Part shown: positions 26,601 to 41,500 of the stretch, in pieces
Position numbering within the stretch: the stretch's first letter is position 1
Layout of the letters: every line of letters starts with the position of its first letter
DNA from: Bombus terrestris
Lineage: Eukaryota > Arthropoda > Insecta > Hymenoptera > Apidae
Assembly: GCF_910591885.1 (NCBI RefSeq)
Contig: NW_025963576.1
Location: forward strand, 434,001 to 498,000
Direction: 5' to 3'
Length of the DNA: 64,000 nt
Notes under the pieces: generated by a model
What the model saw: the letters and a program-made list of their open reading frames with translations, nothing else
Databases searched by the model: none
What the model was told of the DNA's origin: nothing
Translations under genes and position numbers: made by a program

Positions 26601-27969
26601 GACAACGTGGGACAACGTGGGACAACGTGGGACAACGTCGGACAACGTGGGACAACGTGGGACATCGTGGGACAACGTGGGACAACGTGGGACAACGTGG
26701 GAAACCATGGAACAACGTGGGACAACGTGGGACAACGTGGGACAACGTGGGACATCGTTGGACACCGTTGGACACCGTGGGACAACGTGGGACAACGTGG
26801 GACAACGTGGGACAACGTGGGACAACGTGGGACAACGTGGGACAACGTGGGACAACGTGGGACAACGTGGGACAACGTGGGACAACGTGGGACAACGTGG
26901 GACAACGTGGGACAACGTGGGACAACGTGGGACATCGTGGGACAACGTGGGACAACGTGGGACAACGTGGGACAACGTGGGACAACGTGGGACACCGTTG
27001 GACATCGTTGGACACCGTGGGACAACGTGGGACAACGTGGGACAACGTGGGACACCGTTGGACACCGTTGGACACCGTTGGACACCGTTGGACATCGTTG
27101 GACACCGTGGGACAACGTGGGACAACGTGGGACAACGTGGGAAACCATGGAACAACGTGGGACAACGTGGGACACCGTTGGACATCGTTGGACAACGTGG
27201 GACAACGTGGGACAACGTGGGACAACGTGGGACAACGTGGGACAACGTGGGACACCGTTGGACACCGTGGGACACCGTTGGACACCGTTGGACATCGTTG
27301 GACACCGTGGGACAACGTGGGACAACGTGGGACAACGTGGGACACCGTGGAACAACGTGGGACAACGTGGGACAACGTGGGACAACGTGGGACAACGTGG
27401 GACATCGTGGGACAACGTGGGACAACGTGGGACAACGTGGGACAACGTGGGACAACGTCGGACAACGTGGGACAACGTGGGACATCGTGGGACAACGTGG
27501 GACAACGTGGGACAACGTGGGACACCGTTGGACACCGTGGGACACCGTTGGACACCGTTGGACATCGTGGGACAACGTGGGACAACGTGGGACAACGTGG
27601 GACAACGTGGGACAACGTGGGACAACGTGGGACAACGTGGGACAACGTGGGACAACGTGGGACAACGTGGGACATCGTGGGACAACGTGGGACAACGTGG
27701 GACAACGTGGGACAACGTGGGACATCGTTGGACACCGTTGGACACCGTGGGACAACGTGGGACAACGTGGGACAACGTGGGACAACGTGGGACAACGTGG
27801 GACAACGTGGGACAACGTGGGACAACGTGGGACAACGTGGGACATCGTGGGACACCGTTGGACATCGTTGGACATCGTTGGACACCGTGGGACAACGTGG
27901 AACAACGTGGGACAACGTGGGAAACCATGGAACAACGTGGGACAACGTGGGACACCGTTGGACATCGTT
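23661..27969 (+). repeat. Middle-domain satellite segment
   Basis: CCATGG 20-mers are at 24469, 25929, 26699, 27139 and 27919. GTCGG variants lie near 24049, 25679, 26039, 26639 and 27459, and CGCT variants near 24409 and 26189. Only remnants of the TGG-rich block occur (about 24310-24340 and 25250-25290), while the c-c-c-c / b-b-b block is at 26339-26468. A GACTACGTGG variant sits near 25711. No non-satellite sequence or gene is seen. Confidence 0.87.
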
Positions 27970-29010
27970 GGACAACGTGGGACAACGTGGGACAACGTGG
28001 GACAACGTGGGACAACGTGGGACAACGTGGGACAACGTGGGACAACGTGGGACAACGTGGGACAACGTGGGACAACGTGGGACATCGTGGGACAACGTGG
28101 GCAACGTGGGACAACGTGGGACAACGTGGGACACCGTTGGACAACGTGGGACACCGTTGGACATCGTTGGACACCGTGGGACAACGTGGGACAACGTGGG
28201 ACAACGTGGGACAACGTGGGACAACGTGGGACAACGTGGGACAACGTGGGACAACGTGGGACATCGTGGGACAACGTGGGACAACGTGGGACACCGTTGG
28301 ACATCGCTGGACACCGTTGGACATCGTTGGACACCGTGGGACAACGTGGGACAACGTGGGACAACGTGGGACAACGTGGGACAACGTGGGACAACGTGGG
28401 ACAACGTGGGACAACGTGGGACAACGTGGGACAACGTGGGACATCGTGGGACAACGTGGGACAACGTGGGACAACGTGGGACAACGTGGGACAACGTGGG
28501 ACAACGTGGGACAACGTGGGACAACGTGGGACACCGTTGGACACCGTGGGACACCGTTGGACACCGTTGGACATCGTTGGACATCGTTGGACATCGTTGG
28601 ACATCGTTGGACACCGTTGGACACCGTTGGACACCGTTGGACATCGTTGGACAACGTGGGACAACGTGGGACAACGTGGGACAACGTGGGACAACGTGGG
28701 ACAACGTGGGACAACGTGGGACAACGTGGGACAACGTGGGACAACGTGGGACAACGTGGGACAACGTGGGACACCGTTGGACACCGTGGGACACCGTTGG
28801 ACACCGTTGGACATCGTTGGACATCGTTGGACATCGTTGGACATCGTTGGACACCGTTGGACACCGTTGGACACCGTTGGACATCGTTGGACACCGTGGG
28901 ACAACGTGGGACAACGTGGGACAACGTGGGACAACATGGGACAACGTGGGACAACGTGGGACAACGTGGGACACCGTTGGACACCGTGGGACACCGTTGG
29001 ACACCGTTGG
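27970..29010 (+). repeat. ~1-kb duplicated segment, copy 1 (3.1 kb apart)
   Basis: Matches 31080-32100, offset 3,109 bp around the 9-bp monomer and 3,089 bp after a 20-bp difference in an 'a' run. Shared features are the 9-mer GGGCAACGT, a b-a-b-c-d word, a CGCT variant, two c-c-c-c / b-b-b blocks 240 bp apart (28528 and 28768) and an ACAACAT monomer near 28931. The match breaks near 29010 and resumes for a few hundred bases around the CCATGG 20-mers at 29278 and 32237. Confidence 0.88.
28099..28107 (+). other. 9-bp monomer GGGCAACGT (third phase break)
   Basis: One A is missing from GGGACAACGT. Monomers start at 8 modulo 10 from 28108 onward. The identical 9-mer recurs at 31208 in the paralogous segment at the same 3,109-bp offset as its flanks, so this deletion arose once and was then duplicated. 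That also makes it unlikely to be a read error. Confidence 0.95.
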
Positions 29011-31079
29011 ACATCGTTGGACACCGTGGGACAACGTGGGACAACGTGGGACAACGTGGGACAACGTCGGACAACGTGGGACAACGTGGGACATCGTGGG
29101 ACAACGTGGGACAACGTGGGACAACGTGGGACACCGTTGGACACCGTGGGACACCGTTGGACACCGTTGGACATCGTTGGACAACGTGGGACAACGTGGG
29201 ACATCGTGGGACAACGTGGGACAACGTGGGACAACGTGGGACATCGTGGGACAACGTGGGACAACGTGGGACAACGTGGGAAACCATGGAACAACGTGGG
29301 ACAACGTGGGACACCGTTGGACATCGTTGGACATCGTTGGACACCGTGGGACAACGTGGGACAACGTGGGACAACGTGGGACAACGTCGGACAACGTGGG
29401 ACAACGTGGGACAACGTGGGACAACGTGGGACAACGTGGGACAACGTGGGACAACGTGGGACAACGTGGGACAACGTGGGACAACGTGGGACAACGTGGG
29501 ACAACGTGGGACATCGTGGGACAACGTGGGACAACGTGGGACAACGTGGGACAACGTGGGACAACGTGGGACACCGTTGGACATCGTTGGACACCGTGGG
29601 ACAACGTGGGACAACGTGGGACAACGTGGGACACCGTTGGACACCGTTGGACACCGTTGGACACCGTTGGACATCGTTGGACACCGTGGGACAACGTGGG
29701 ACAACGTGGGACAACGTGGGAAACCATGGAACAACGTGGGACAACGTGGGACACCGTTGGACATCGTTGGACAACGTGGGACAACGTGGGACAACGTGGG
29801 ACAACGTGGGACAACGTGGGACAACGTGGGACAACGTGGGACACCGTTGGACACCGTGGGACACCGTTGGACACCGTTGGACATCGTTGGACACCGTGGG
29901 ACAACGTGGGACAACGTGGGACAACGTGGGACAACGTGGGACAACGTGGGACAACGTGGGACAACGTGGGACAACGTGGGACAACGTGGGACAACGTGGG
30001 ACAACGTGGGACAACGTGGGACAACGTGGGACAACGTGGGACAACGTGGGACAACGTGGGACACCGTTGGACACCGTGGGACACCGTTGGACACCGTTGG
30101 ACATCGTTGGACATCGTTGGACATCGTTGGACATCGTTGGACACCGTTGGACACCGTTGGACACCGTTGGACATCGTTGGACACCGTGGGACAACGTGGG
30201 ACAACGTGGGACAACGTGGGACAACATGGGACAACGTGGGACAACGTGGGACAACGTGGGACACCGTTGGACACCGTGGGACACCGTTGGACACCGTTGG
30301 ACATCGTTGGACACCGTGGGACAACGTGGGACAACGTGGGACAACGTGGGACAACGTGGGACAACGTGGGACAACGTGGGACATCGTGGGACAACGTGGG
30401 ACAACGTGGGACAACGTGGGACACCGTTGGACATCGTGGGACACCGTTGGACACCGTTGGACATCGTTGGACACCGTGGGACAACGTGGGACAACGTGGG
30501 ACAACGTGGGACAACGTGGGACATCGTGGGACAACGTGGGACAACGTGGGACAACGTGGGACAACGTGGGACATCGTGGGACAACGTGGGACAACGTGGG
30601 ACAACGTGGGACATCGTGGGACAACGTGGGACAACGTGGGACAACGTGGGACACCGTTGGACATCGTTGGACACCGTGGGACAACGTGGGACAACGTGGG
30701 ACATCGTGGGACAACGTGGGACAACGTGGGACAACGTGGGACAACGTGGGACACCGTTGGACATCGTTGGACACCGTGGGACAACGTGGGACAACGTGGG
30801 ACAACGTGGGACACCGTTGGACACCGTTGGACACCGTTGGACACCGTTGGACATCGTTGGACACCGTGGGACAACGTGGGACAACGTGGGACAACGTGGG
30901 AAACCATGGAACAACGTGGGACAACGTGGGACACCGTTGGACATCGTTGGACAACGTGGGACAACGTGGGACAACGTGGGACATCGTGGGACAACGTGGG
31001 ACAACGTGGGACAACGTGGGACACCGTTGGACACCGTGGGACACCGTTGGACACCGTTGGACATCGTTGGACACCGTGG
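29011..31079 (+). repeat. Satellite between the 3.1-kb-spaced copies
   Basis: CCATGG 20-mers at 29278, 29718 and 30898; GTCGG variants near 29068 and 29388; a c-c-c-c / b-b-b block at 30058-30187 followed by an ACAACAT monomer near 30220. The stretch 30421-30700 has several CATCGTGGGA monomers at 40-50 bp spacing. A similar stretch occurs at 33780-34090. No gene is present. Confidence 0.86.
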
Positions 31080-32100
31080 GACAACGTGGGACAACGTGGG
31101 ACAACGTGGGACAACGTGGGACAACGTGGGACAACGTGGGACAACGTGGGACAACGTGGGACAACGTGGGACAACGTGGGACAACGTGGGACATCGTGGG
31201 ACAACGTGGGCAACGTGGGACAACGTGGGACAACGTGGGACACCGTTGGACAACGTGGGACACCGTTGGACATCGTTGGACACCGTGGGACAACGTGGGA
31301 CAACGTGGGACAACGTGGGACAACGTGGGACAACGTGGGACAACGTGGGACATCGTGGGACAACGTGGGACAACGTGGGACACCGTTGGACATCGCTGGA
31401 CACCGTTGGACATCGTTGGACACCGTGGGACAACGTGGGACAACGTGGGACAACGTGGGACAACGTGGGACAACGTGGGACAACGTGGGACAACGTGGGA
31501 CAACGTGGGACAACGTGGGACAACGTGGGACGTCGTGGGACAACGTGGGACAACGTGGGACAACGTGGGACAACGTGGGACAACGTGGGACAACGTGGGA
31601 CAACGTGGGACAACGTGGGACACCGTTGGACACCGTGGGACACCGTTGGACACCGTTGGACATCGTTGGACATCGTTGGACATCGTTGGACATCGTTGGA
31701 CACCGTTGGACACCGTTGGACACCGTTGGACATCGTTGGACAACGTGGGACAACGTGGGACAACGTGGGACAACGTGGGACAACGTGGGACAACGTGGGA
31801 CAACGTGGGACAACGTGGGACAACGTGGGACAACGTGGGACAACGTGGGACAACGTGGGACACCGTTGGACACCGTGGGACACCGTTGGACACCGTTGGA
31901 CATCGTTGGACATCGTTGGACATCGTTGGACATCGTTGGACACCGTTGGACACCGTTGGACACCGTTGGACATCGTTGGACACCGTGGGACAACGTGGGA
32001 CAACGTGGGACAACGTGGGACAACATGGGACAACGTGGGACAACGTGGGACAACGTGGGACACCGTTGGACACCGTGGGACACCGTTGGACACCGTTGGA
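31080..32100 (+). repeat. ~1-kb duplicated segment, copy 2
   Basis: Counterpart of 27970-29010, with c-c-c-c / b-b-b blocks at 31617-31736 and 31857-31986 and an ACAACAT monomer near 32021. It carries a private CGTCGTGGGA variant near 31531. Compared with copy 1 it has two fewer monomers in the 'a' run before the CGCT variant. Confidence 0.88.
31208..31216 (+). other. 9-bp monomer GGGCAACGT (fourth phase break)
   Basis: Same one-base deletion as at 28099, in the same flanking word order. From 31217 to the end of the window the monomer phase no longer changes: nearly 33 kb with no net indel that is not a multiple of 10. Confidence 0.95.
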
Positions 32101-35100
32101 CACCGTGGGACACCGTTGGACACCGTTGGACATCGTTGGACAACGTGGGACAACGTGGGACATCGTGGGACAACGTGGGACAACGTGGGACAACGTGGGA
32201 CATCGTGGGACAACGTGGGACAACGTGGGACAACGTGGGAAACCATGGAACAACGTGGGACAACGTGGGACACCGTTGGACATCGTTGGACATCGTTGGA
32301 CACCGTGGGACAACGTGGGACAACGTGGGACAACGTGGGACAACGTCGGACAACGTGGGACAACGTGGGACAACGTGGGACAACGTGGGACAACGTGGGA
32401 CAACGTGGGACAACGTGGGACAACGTGGGACAACGTGGGACACCGTTGGACATCGCTGGACACCGTTGGACATCGTTGGACACCGTGGGACAACGTGGGA
32501 CAACGTGGGACAACGTGGGACAACGTGGGACAACGTGGGACAACGTGGGACAACGTGGGACAACGTGGGACAACGTGGGACAACGTGGGACAACGTGGGA
32601 CAACGTGGGACATCGTGGGACAACGTGGGACAACGTGGGACAACGTGGGACAACGTGGGACATCGTTGGACACCGTTGGACACCGTGGGACAACGTGGGA
32701 CAACGTGGGACAACGTGGGACAACGTGGGACAACGTGGGACAACGTGGGACAACGTGGGACAACGTGGGACAACGTGGGACAACGTGGGACAACGTGGGA
32801 CAACGTGGGACAACGTGGGACAACGTGGGACAACGTGGGACAACGTGGGACAACGTGGGACAACGTGGGACAACGTGGGACATCGTGGGACAACGTGGGA
32901 CAACGTGGGACAACGTGGGACAACGTGGGACAACGTGGGACACCGTTGGACATCGTTGGACACCGTGGGACAACGTGGGACAACGTGGGACAACGTGGGA
33001 CACCGTGGGACACCGTTGGACACCGTTGGACACCGTTGGACATCGTTGGACACCGTGGGACAACGTGGGACAACGTGGGACAACGTGGGAAACCATGGAA
33101 CAACGTGGGACAACGTGGGACACCGTTGGACATCGTTGGACAACGTGGGACAACGTGGGACAACGTGGGACAACGTGGGACAACGTGGGACAACGTGGGA
33201 CAACGTGGGACACCGTTGGACACCGTGGGACACCGTTGGACACCGTTGGACATCGTTGGACACCGTGGGACAACGTGGGACAACGTGGGACAACGTGGGA
33301 CAACGTGGGACAACGTGGGACAACGTGGGACAACGTGGGACAACGTGGGACAACGTGGGACAACGTGGGACAACGTGGGACAACGTGGGACAACGTGGGA
33401 CAACGTGGGACAACGTGGGACAACGTGGGACAACGTGGGACACCGTTGGACACCGTGGGACACCGTTGGACACCGTTGGACATCGTTGGACATCGTTGGA
33501 CATCGTTGGACATCGTTGGACACCGTTGGACACCGTTGGACACCGTTGGACATCGTTGGACACCGTGGGACAACGTGGGACAACGTGGGACAACGTGGGA
33601 CAACATGGGACAACGTGGGACAACGTGGGACAACGTGGGACACCGTTGGACACCGTGGGACACCGTTGGACACCGTTGGACATCGTTGGACACCGTGGGA
33701 CAACGTGGGACAACGTGGGACAACGTGGGACAACGTCGGACAACGTGGGACAACGTGGGACATCGTGGGACAACGTGGGACAACGTGGGACAACGTGGGA
33801 CACCGTTGGACATCGTGGGACACCGTTGGACACCGTTGGACATCGTTGGACACCGTGGGACAACGTGGGACAACGTGGGACAACGTGGGACAACGTGGGA
33901 CATCGTGGGACAACGTGGGACAACGTGGGACAACGTGGGACAACGTGGGACATCGTGGGACAACGTGGGACAACGTGGGACAACGTGGGACATCGTGGGA
34001 CAACGTGGGACAACGTGGGACAACGTGGGACACCGTTGGACATCGTTGGACACCGTGGGACAACGTGGGACAACGTGGGACATCGTGGGACAACGTGGGA
34101 CAACGTGGGACAACGTGGGACAACGTGGGACATCGTTGGACACCGTTGGACACCGTGGGACAACGTGGGACAACGTGGGACAACGTGGGACAACGTGGGA
34201 CAACGTGGGACAACGTGGGACAACGTGGGACAACGTGGGACAACGTGGGACAACGTGGGACAACGTGGGACAACGTGGGACAACGTGGGACATCGTGGGA
34301 CAACGTGGGACAACGTGGGACACCGTTGGACATCGTTGGACACCGTGGGACAACGTGGGACAACGTGGGACAACGTGGGACACCGTTGGACACCGTTGGA
34401 CACCGTTGGACACCGTTGGACATCGTTGGACACCGTGGGACAACGTGGGACAACGTGGGACAACGTGGGAAACCATGGAACAACGTGGGACAACGTGGGA
34501 CACCGTTGGACATCGTTGGACAACGTGGGACAACGTGGGACAACGTGGGACAACGTGGGACAACGTGGGACAACGTGGGACAACGTGGGACAACGTGGGA
34601 CAACGTGGGACACCGTTGGACACCGTGGGACACCGTTGGACACCGTTGGACATCGTTGGACACCGTGGGACAACGTGGGACAACGTGGGACAACGTGGGA
34701 CAACGTGGGACAACCTGGGACAACGTGGGACAACGTGGGACAACGTGGGACAACGTGGGACAACGTGGGACAACGTGGGACATCGTGGGACAACGTGGGA
34801 CAACGTGGGACAACGTGGGACAACGTGGGACACCGTTGGACAACGTGGGACACCGTTGGACATCGTTGGACACCGTGGGACAACGTGGGACAACGTGGGA
34901 CCACGTGGGACAACGTGGGACAACGTGGGACAACGTGGGACAACGTGGGACAACGTGGGACATCGTGGGACAACGTGGGACAACGTGGGACAACGTGGGA
35001 CAACGTGGGACAACGTGGGACACCGTTGGACACCGTGGGACACCGTTGGACACCGTTGGACATCGTTGGACACCGTGGGACAACGTGGGACAACGTGGGA

Positions 35101-36270
35101 CAACGTGGGACACCGTTGGACATCGTTGGACATCGTTGGACACCGTGGGACAACGTGGGACAACGTGGGACAACGTGGGACAACGTCGGACAACGTGGGA
35201 CAACGTGGGACAACGTGGGACAACGTGGGACAACGTGGGACAACGTGGGACAACGTGGGACAACGTGGGACAACGTGGGACAACGTGGGACATCGTGGGA
35301 CAACGTGGGACAACGTGGGACAACGTGGGACAACGTGGGACATCGTTGGACACCGTTGGACACCGTGGGACAACGTGGGACAACGTGGGACAACGTGGGA
35401 CAACGTGGGACAACGTGGGACAACGTGGGACAACGTGGGACAACGTGGGACAACGTGGGACAACGTGGGACAACGTGGGACAGCGTGGGACAACGTGGGA
35501 CACCGTTGGACATCGTTGGACAACGTGGGACAACGTGGGACAACGTGGGACAACGTGGGACAACGTGGGACACCGTTGGACACCGTTGGACATCGTTGGA
35601 CACCGTGGGACAACGTGGGACAACGTGGGACAACGTGGGACAACGTGGGACAACGTGGGACAACGTTGGACAACGTGGGACAACGTGGGACAACGTGGGA
35701 CAACGTGGGACATCGTGGGACAACGTGGGACAACGTGGGACAACGTGGGACAACGTGGGACATCGTGGGACAACGTGGGACAACGTGGGACAACGTGGGA
35801 CACCGTTGGACACCGTTGGACACCGTTGGACACCGTTGGACATCGTTGGACACCGTGGGACAACGTGGGACAACGTGGGACAACGTGGGACACCGTTGGA
35901 CATCGTTGGACATCGTTGGACACCGTGGGACAACGTGGGACAACGTGGGAAAACGTGGGACAACGTGGGACACCGTTGGACACCGTTGGACACCGTTGGA
36001 CACCGTTGGACATCGTAGGACACCGTGGGACACCGTTGGACATCGTTGGACACCGTGGGACACCGTGGGACAACGTGGGACAACGTGGGACAACGTGGGA
36101 CAACGTGGGACAACGTGGGACAACGTGGGACAACGTGGGACAACGTGGGACAACGTGGGACAACGTGGGACAACGTGGGACAACGTGGGACAACGTGGGA
36201 CATCGTGGGACAACGTGGGACAACGTGGGACAACGTGGGACAACGTGGGACACCGTTGGACAACGTGGGA
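32101..36270 (+). repeat. Middle-to-right transition segment
   Basis: CCATGG 20-mers at 32237, 33087 and 34467. GTCGG variants near 32346, 33736 and 35186 are the last of that class in 'a' runs. The last c-c-c-c / b-b-b block is at 33437-33566. Runs of 17-19 GGGACAACGT occur at about 32687-32876 and 33267-33436. A CAACCT variant lies near 34711, a CAGCGT near 35481 and TAG-forming changes at about 36017. No gene is present. Confidence 0.86.
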
Positions 36271-38540
36271 CACCGTTGGACATCGTTGGACACCGTGGGA
36301 CAACGTGGGACAACGTGGGACCACGTGGGACAACGTGGGACAACGTGGGACAACGTGGGACAACGTGGGACATCGTGGGACAACGTGGGACAACGTGGGA
36401 CAACGTGGGACAACGTGGGACAACGTGGGACACCGTTGGACACCGTTGGACACCGTTGGACACCGTTGGACATCGTTGGACACCGTGGGACAACGTGGGA
36501 CAACGTGGGACAACGTGGGAAACCATGGAACAACGTGGGACAACGTGGGACACCGTTGGACATCGTTGGACATCGTTGGACACCGTGGGACAACGTGGGA
36601 CAACGTGGGAAAACGTGGGACAACGTGGGACACCGTTGGACATCGCTGGACACCGTTGGACATCGTTGGACACCGTGGGACAACGTGGGACAACGTGGGA
36701 CAACGTGGGACAACGTGGGACAACGTGGGACACCGTTGGACAACGTGGGACAACGTGGGACAACGTGGGACATCGTGGGACAACGTGGGACAACGTGGGA
36801 CAACGTGGGACAACGTGGGACATCGTGGGACAACGTGGGACAACGTGGGACAACGTGGGACACCGTTGGACACCGTTGGACACCGTTGGACACCGTTGGA
36901 CATCGTTGGACACCGTGGGACAACGTGGGACAACGTAGGACAACGTGGGAAACCATGGAACAACGTGGGACAACGTGGGACACCGTTGGACATCGTTGGA
37001 CATCGTTGGACACCGTGGGACAACGTGGGACAACGTGGGAAAACGTGGGACAACGTGGGACACCGTTGGACACCGTTGGACACCGTTGGACACCGTTGGA
37101 CATCGTTGGACACCGTGGGACACCGTTGGACATCGTTGGACACCGTGGGACACCGTGGGACAACGTGGGACAACGTGGGACAACGTGGGACAACGTGGGA
37201 CAACGTGGGACAACGTGGGACAACGTGGGACAACGTGGGACAACGTGGGACAACGTGGGACAACGTGGGACAACGTGGGACAACGTGGGACATCGTGGGA
37301 CAACGTGGGACAACGTGGGACAACGTGGGACAACGTGGGACACCGTTGGACAACGTGGGACACCGTTGGACATCGTTGGACACCGTGGGACAACGTGGGA
37401 CAACGTGGGACCACGTGGGACAACGTGGGACAACGTGGGACAACGTGGGACAACGTGGGACATCGTGGGACAACGTGGGACAACGTGGGACAACGTGGGA
37501 CAACGTGGGACAACGTGGGACACCGTTGGACACCGTTGGACACCGTTGGACACCGTTGGACATCGTTGGACACCGTGGGACAACGTGGGACAACGTGGGA
37601 CAACGTGGGAAACCATGGAACAACGTGGGACAACGTGGGACACCGTTGGACATCGTTGGACATCGTTGGACACCGTGGGACAACGTGGGACAACGTGGGA
37701 AAACGTGGGACAACGTGGGACACCGTTGGACATCGCTGGACACCGTTGGACATCGTTGGACACCGTGGGACAACGTGGGACAACGTGGGACAACGTGGGA
37801 CAACGTGGGACAACGTGGGACAACGTGGGACAACGTGGGACAACGTGGGACAACGTGGGACAACGTGGGACAACGTGGGACATCGTGGGACAACGTGGGA
37901 CAACGTGGGACAACGTGGGACAACGTGGGACATCGTTGGACACCGTTGGACACCGTGGGACAACGTGGGACAACGTGGGACAACGTGGGACAACGTGGGA
38001 CAACGTGGGACAACGTGGGACAACGTGGGACAACGTGGGACAACGTGGGACAACGTGGGACAACGTGGGACAACGTGGGACAACGTGGGACATCGTGGGA
38101 CAACGTGGGACAACGTGGGACACCGTTGGACATCGTTGGACACCGTGGGACAACGTGGGACAACGTGGGACAACGTGGGACACCGTTGGACACCGTTGGA
38201 CACTGTTGGACACCGTTGGACATCGTTGGACACCGTGGGACAACGTGGGACAACGTGGGACAACGTGGGAAACCATGGAACAACGTGGGACAACGTGGGA
38301 CACCGTTGGACATTGTTGGACAACGTGGGACAACGTGGGACAACGTGGGACAACGTGGGACAACGTGGGACAACGTGGGACAACGTGGGACAACGTGGGA
38401 CACCGTTGGACACCGTGGGACACCGTTGGACACCATTGGACATCGTTGGACACCGTGGGACAACGTGGGACAACGTGGGACAACGTGGGACAACGTGGGA
38501 CAACGTGGGACAACGTGGGACAACGTGGGACAACGTGGGA
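36271..38540 (+). repeat. 2.3-kb family, copy 1
   Basis: CCATGG 20-mers at 36517, 36947, 37607 and 38267 pair with 42057, 42497, 43157 and 43827 at offsets of 5,540-5,560 bp. GGGAAAACGT monomers near 36611, 37041 and 37701 also pair. The copies share rare CpG-loss monomers: CACTGTTGGA (38201), CATTGTTGGA (38311) and CACCATTGGA (38431). A TAG-forming change at 36937 is private to this copy. Some monomers differ; for example 37731 is a CGCT variant and its partner at 43281 is a plain b. Confidence 0.87.
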
Positions 38541-41500
38541 CAACGTGGGACAACGTGGGACAACGTGGGACATCGTGGGACAACGTGGGACAACGTGGGA
38601 CAACGTGGGACAACGTGGGACACCGTTGGACAACGTGGGACACCGTTGGACATCGTTGGACACCGTGGGACAACGTGGGACAACGTGGGACAACGTGGGA
38701 CAACGTGGGACACCGTTGGACACCGTGGGACACCGTTGGACACCGTTGGACATCGTTGGACACCGTGGGACAACGTGGGACAACGTGGGACAACGTGGGA
38801 CAACGTGGGACAACGTGGGACAACGTGGGACAACGTGGGACAGCGTGGGACAACGTGGGACAACGTGGTACAACGTGGGACAACGTGGGACAACGTGGGA
38901 CAACGTGGGACACCGTTGGACACCGTGGGACACCGTTGGACACCGTTGGACATCGTTGGACACCGTGGGACAACGTGGGACAACGTGGGACAACGTGGGA
39001 CAACGTGGGACAACGTGGGACAACGTGGGACAACGTGGGACAGCGTGGGACAACGTGGGACAACGTGGGACAACGTGGGACAACGTGGGACACCGTTGGA
39101 CAACGTGGGACACCGTTGGACATCGTTGGACACCGTGGGACAACGTGGGACAACGTGGGACAACGTGGGACAACGTGGGACAACGTGGGACAACGTGGGA
39201 CAACGTGGGACACCGTTGGACATCGTTGGACATCGTTGGACATCGTGGGACACCGTTGGACATCGTTGGACATCGTTGGACACCGTTGGACACCGTTGGA
39301 CAACGTGGGACATCGTGGTACAACGTGGGACAACGTGGGACAACGTGGGACAACGTGGGACACCGTTGGACACCGTAGGACACCGTTGGACACCGTTGGA
39401 CACCGTTGGACATCGTTGGACATCGTTGGACATCGTGGGACACCGTTGGACATCGTTGGACATCGTTGGACACCGTTGGACACCGTTGGACACCGTTGGA
39501 CATCGTTGGACATCGTTGGACATCGTGGGACACCGTTGGACATCGTTGGACATCGTTGGACACCGTGGGACAACGTGGGACAACGTGGGACAACGTGGGA
39601 AACCATGGAACAACGTGGGACAACGTGGGACACCGTTGGACATCGTTGGACAACGTGGGACAACGTGGGACAACGTGGGACAACGTGGGACAACGTGGGA
39701 CACCGTTGGACACCGTGGGACACCGTTGGACACCGTTGGACATCGCTGGACACCGTGGGACAACGTGGGACAACGTGGGACAACGTGGGACAACGTGGGA
39801 CAACGTGGGACAACGTGGGACAACGTGGGACAACGTGGGACATCGTGGGACAACGTGGGACAACGTGGGACAACGTGGGACAACGTGGGACAACGTGGGA
39901 CAACGTGGGACAACGTGGGACACCGTTGGACATCGTTGGACATCGTTGGACATCGTGGGACACCGTTGGACATCGTTGGACATCGTTGGACACCGTTGGA
40001 CACCGTTGGACAACGTGGGACATCGTGGGACAACGTGGGACAACGTGGGACAGCGTGGGACAACGTGGGACACCGTTGGACACCGTGGGACACCGTTGGA
40101 CACCGTTGGACACCGTTGGACATCGTTGGACATCGTTGGACATCGTGGGACACCGTTGGACATCGTTGGACATCGTTGGACACCGTTGGACACCGTTGGA
40201 CACCGTTGGACATCGTTGGACATCGTTGGACATCGTGGGACACCGTTGGACATCGTTGGACATCGTTGGACACCGTGGGACAACGTGGGACAACGTGGGA
40301 CAACGTGGGAAACCATGGAACAACGTGGGACAACGTGGGACACCGTTGGACATCGTTGGACAACGTGGGACAACGTGGGACAACGTGGGACAACGTGGGA
40401 CAACGTGGGACAACGTGGGACAACGTGGGACAACGTGGGACAACGTGGGACACCGTTGGACACCGTGGGACACCGTTGGACACCGTTGGACATCGTTGGA
40501 CACCGTGGGACAACGTGGGACAACGTGGGACAACGTGGGACAACGTGGGACAACGTGGGACAACGTGGGACAACGTGGGACAACGTGGGACAACGTGGGA
40601 CAACGTGGGACATCGTGGGACAACGTGGGACAACGTGGGACAACGTGGGACAACGTGGGACACCGTTGGACAACGTGGGACACCGTTGGACATCGTTGGA
40701 CACCGTGGGACAACGTGGGACAACGTGGGACCACGTGGGACAACGTGGGACAACGTGGGACAACGTGGGACAACGTGGGACAACGTGGGACAACGTGGGA
40801 CATCGTGGGACAACGTGGGACAACGTGGGACACCGTTGGACATCGTTGGACACCGTGGGACACCGTGGGACAACGTGGGACAACGTGGGACAACGTGGGA
40901 CAACGTGGGACAACGTGGGAAACCATGGAACAACGTGGGACACCGTTGGACATCGTTGGACACCGTGGGACAACGTGGGACAACGTGGGACCACGTGGGA
41001 CAACGTGGGACAACGTGGGACAACGTGGGACAACGTGGGACAACGTGGGACAACGTGGGACATCGTGGGACAACGTGGGACAACGTGGGACAACGTGGGA
41101 CAACGTGGGACAACGTGGGACACCGTTGGACACCGTGGGACACCGTTGGACACCGTTGGACATCGTTGGACACCGTGGGACAACGTGGGACAACGTGGGA
41201 CAACGTGGGACAACGTGGCACAACGTGGGACAACGTGGGACAACGTGGGACAGCGTGGGACAACGTGGGACAACGTGGGACAACGTGGGACAACGTGGGA
41301 CAACGTGGGACAACGTGGGACACCGTTGGACATCGTTGGACATCGTTGGACATCGTGGGACACCGTTGGACATCGTTGGACATCGTTGGACACCGTTGGA
41401 CACCGTTGGACAACGTGGGACATCGTGGTACAACGTGGGACAACGTGGGACAACGTGGGACAACGTGGGACACCGTTGGACACCGTGGGACACCGTTGGA

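Larger units (their letters stand above)
10200..33566 (+). repeat. Recurring c-c-c-c / b-b-b block of the middle domain
   Basis: A 120-130-bp word with four consecutive TGGACATCGT and then three TGGACACCGT monomers. Copies: 10200-10329, 11830-11959, 16580-16709, 26339-26468, 28528-28647, 28768-28897, 30058-30187, 31617-31736, 31857-31986 and 33437-33566. A shortened form lies near 21249-21378. Most are followed three 'a' monomers later by ACAACAT (CAACAG at 16741). No copy occurs before 10 kb or after 34 kb. Confidence 0.9.
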
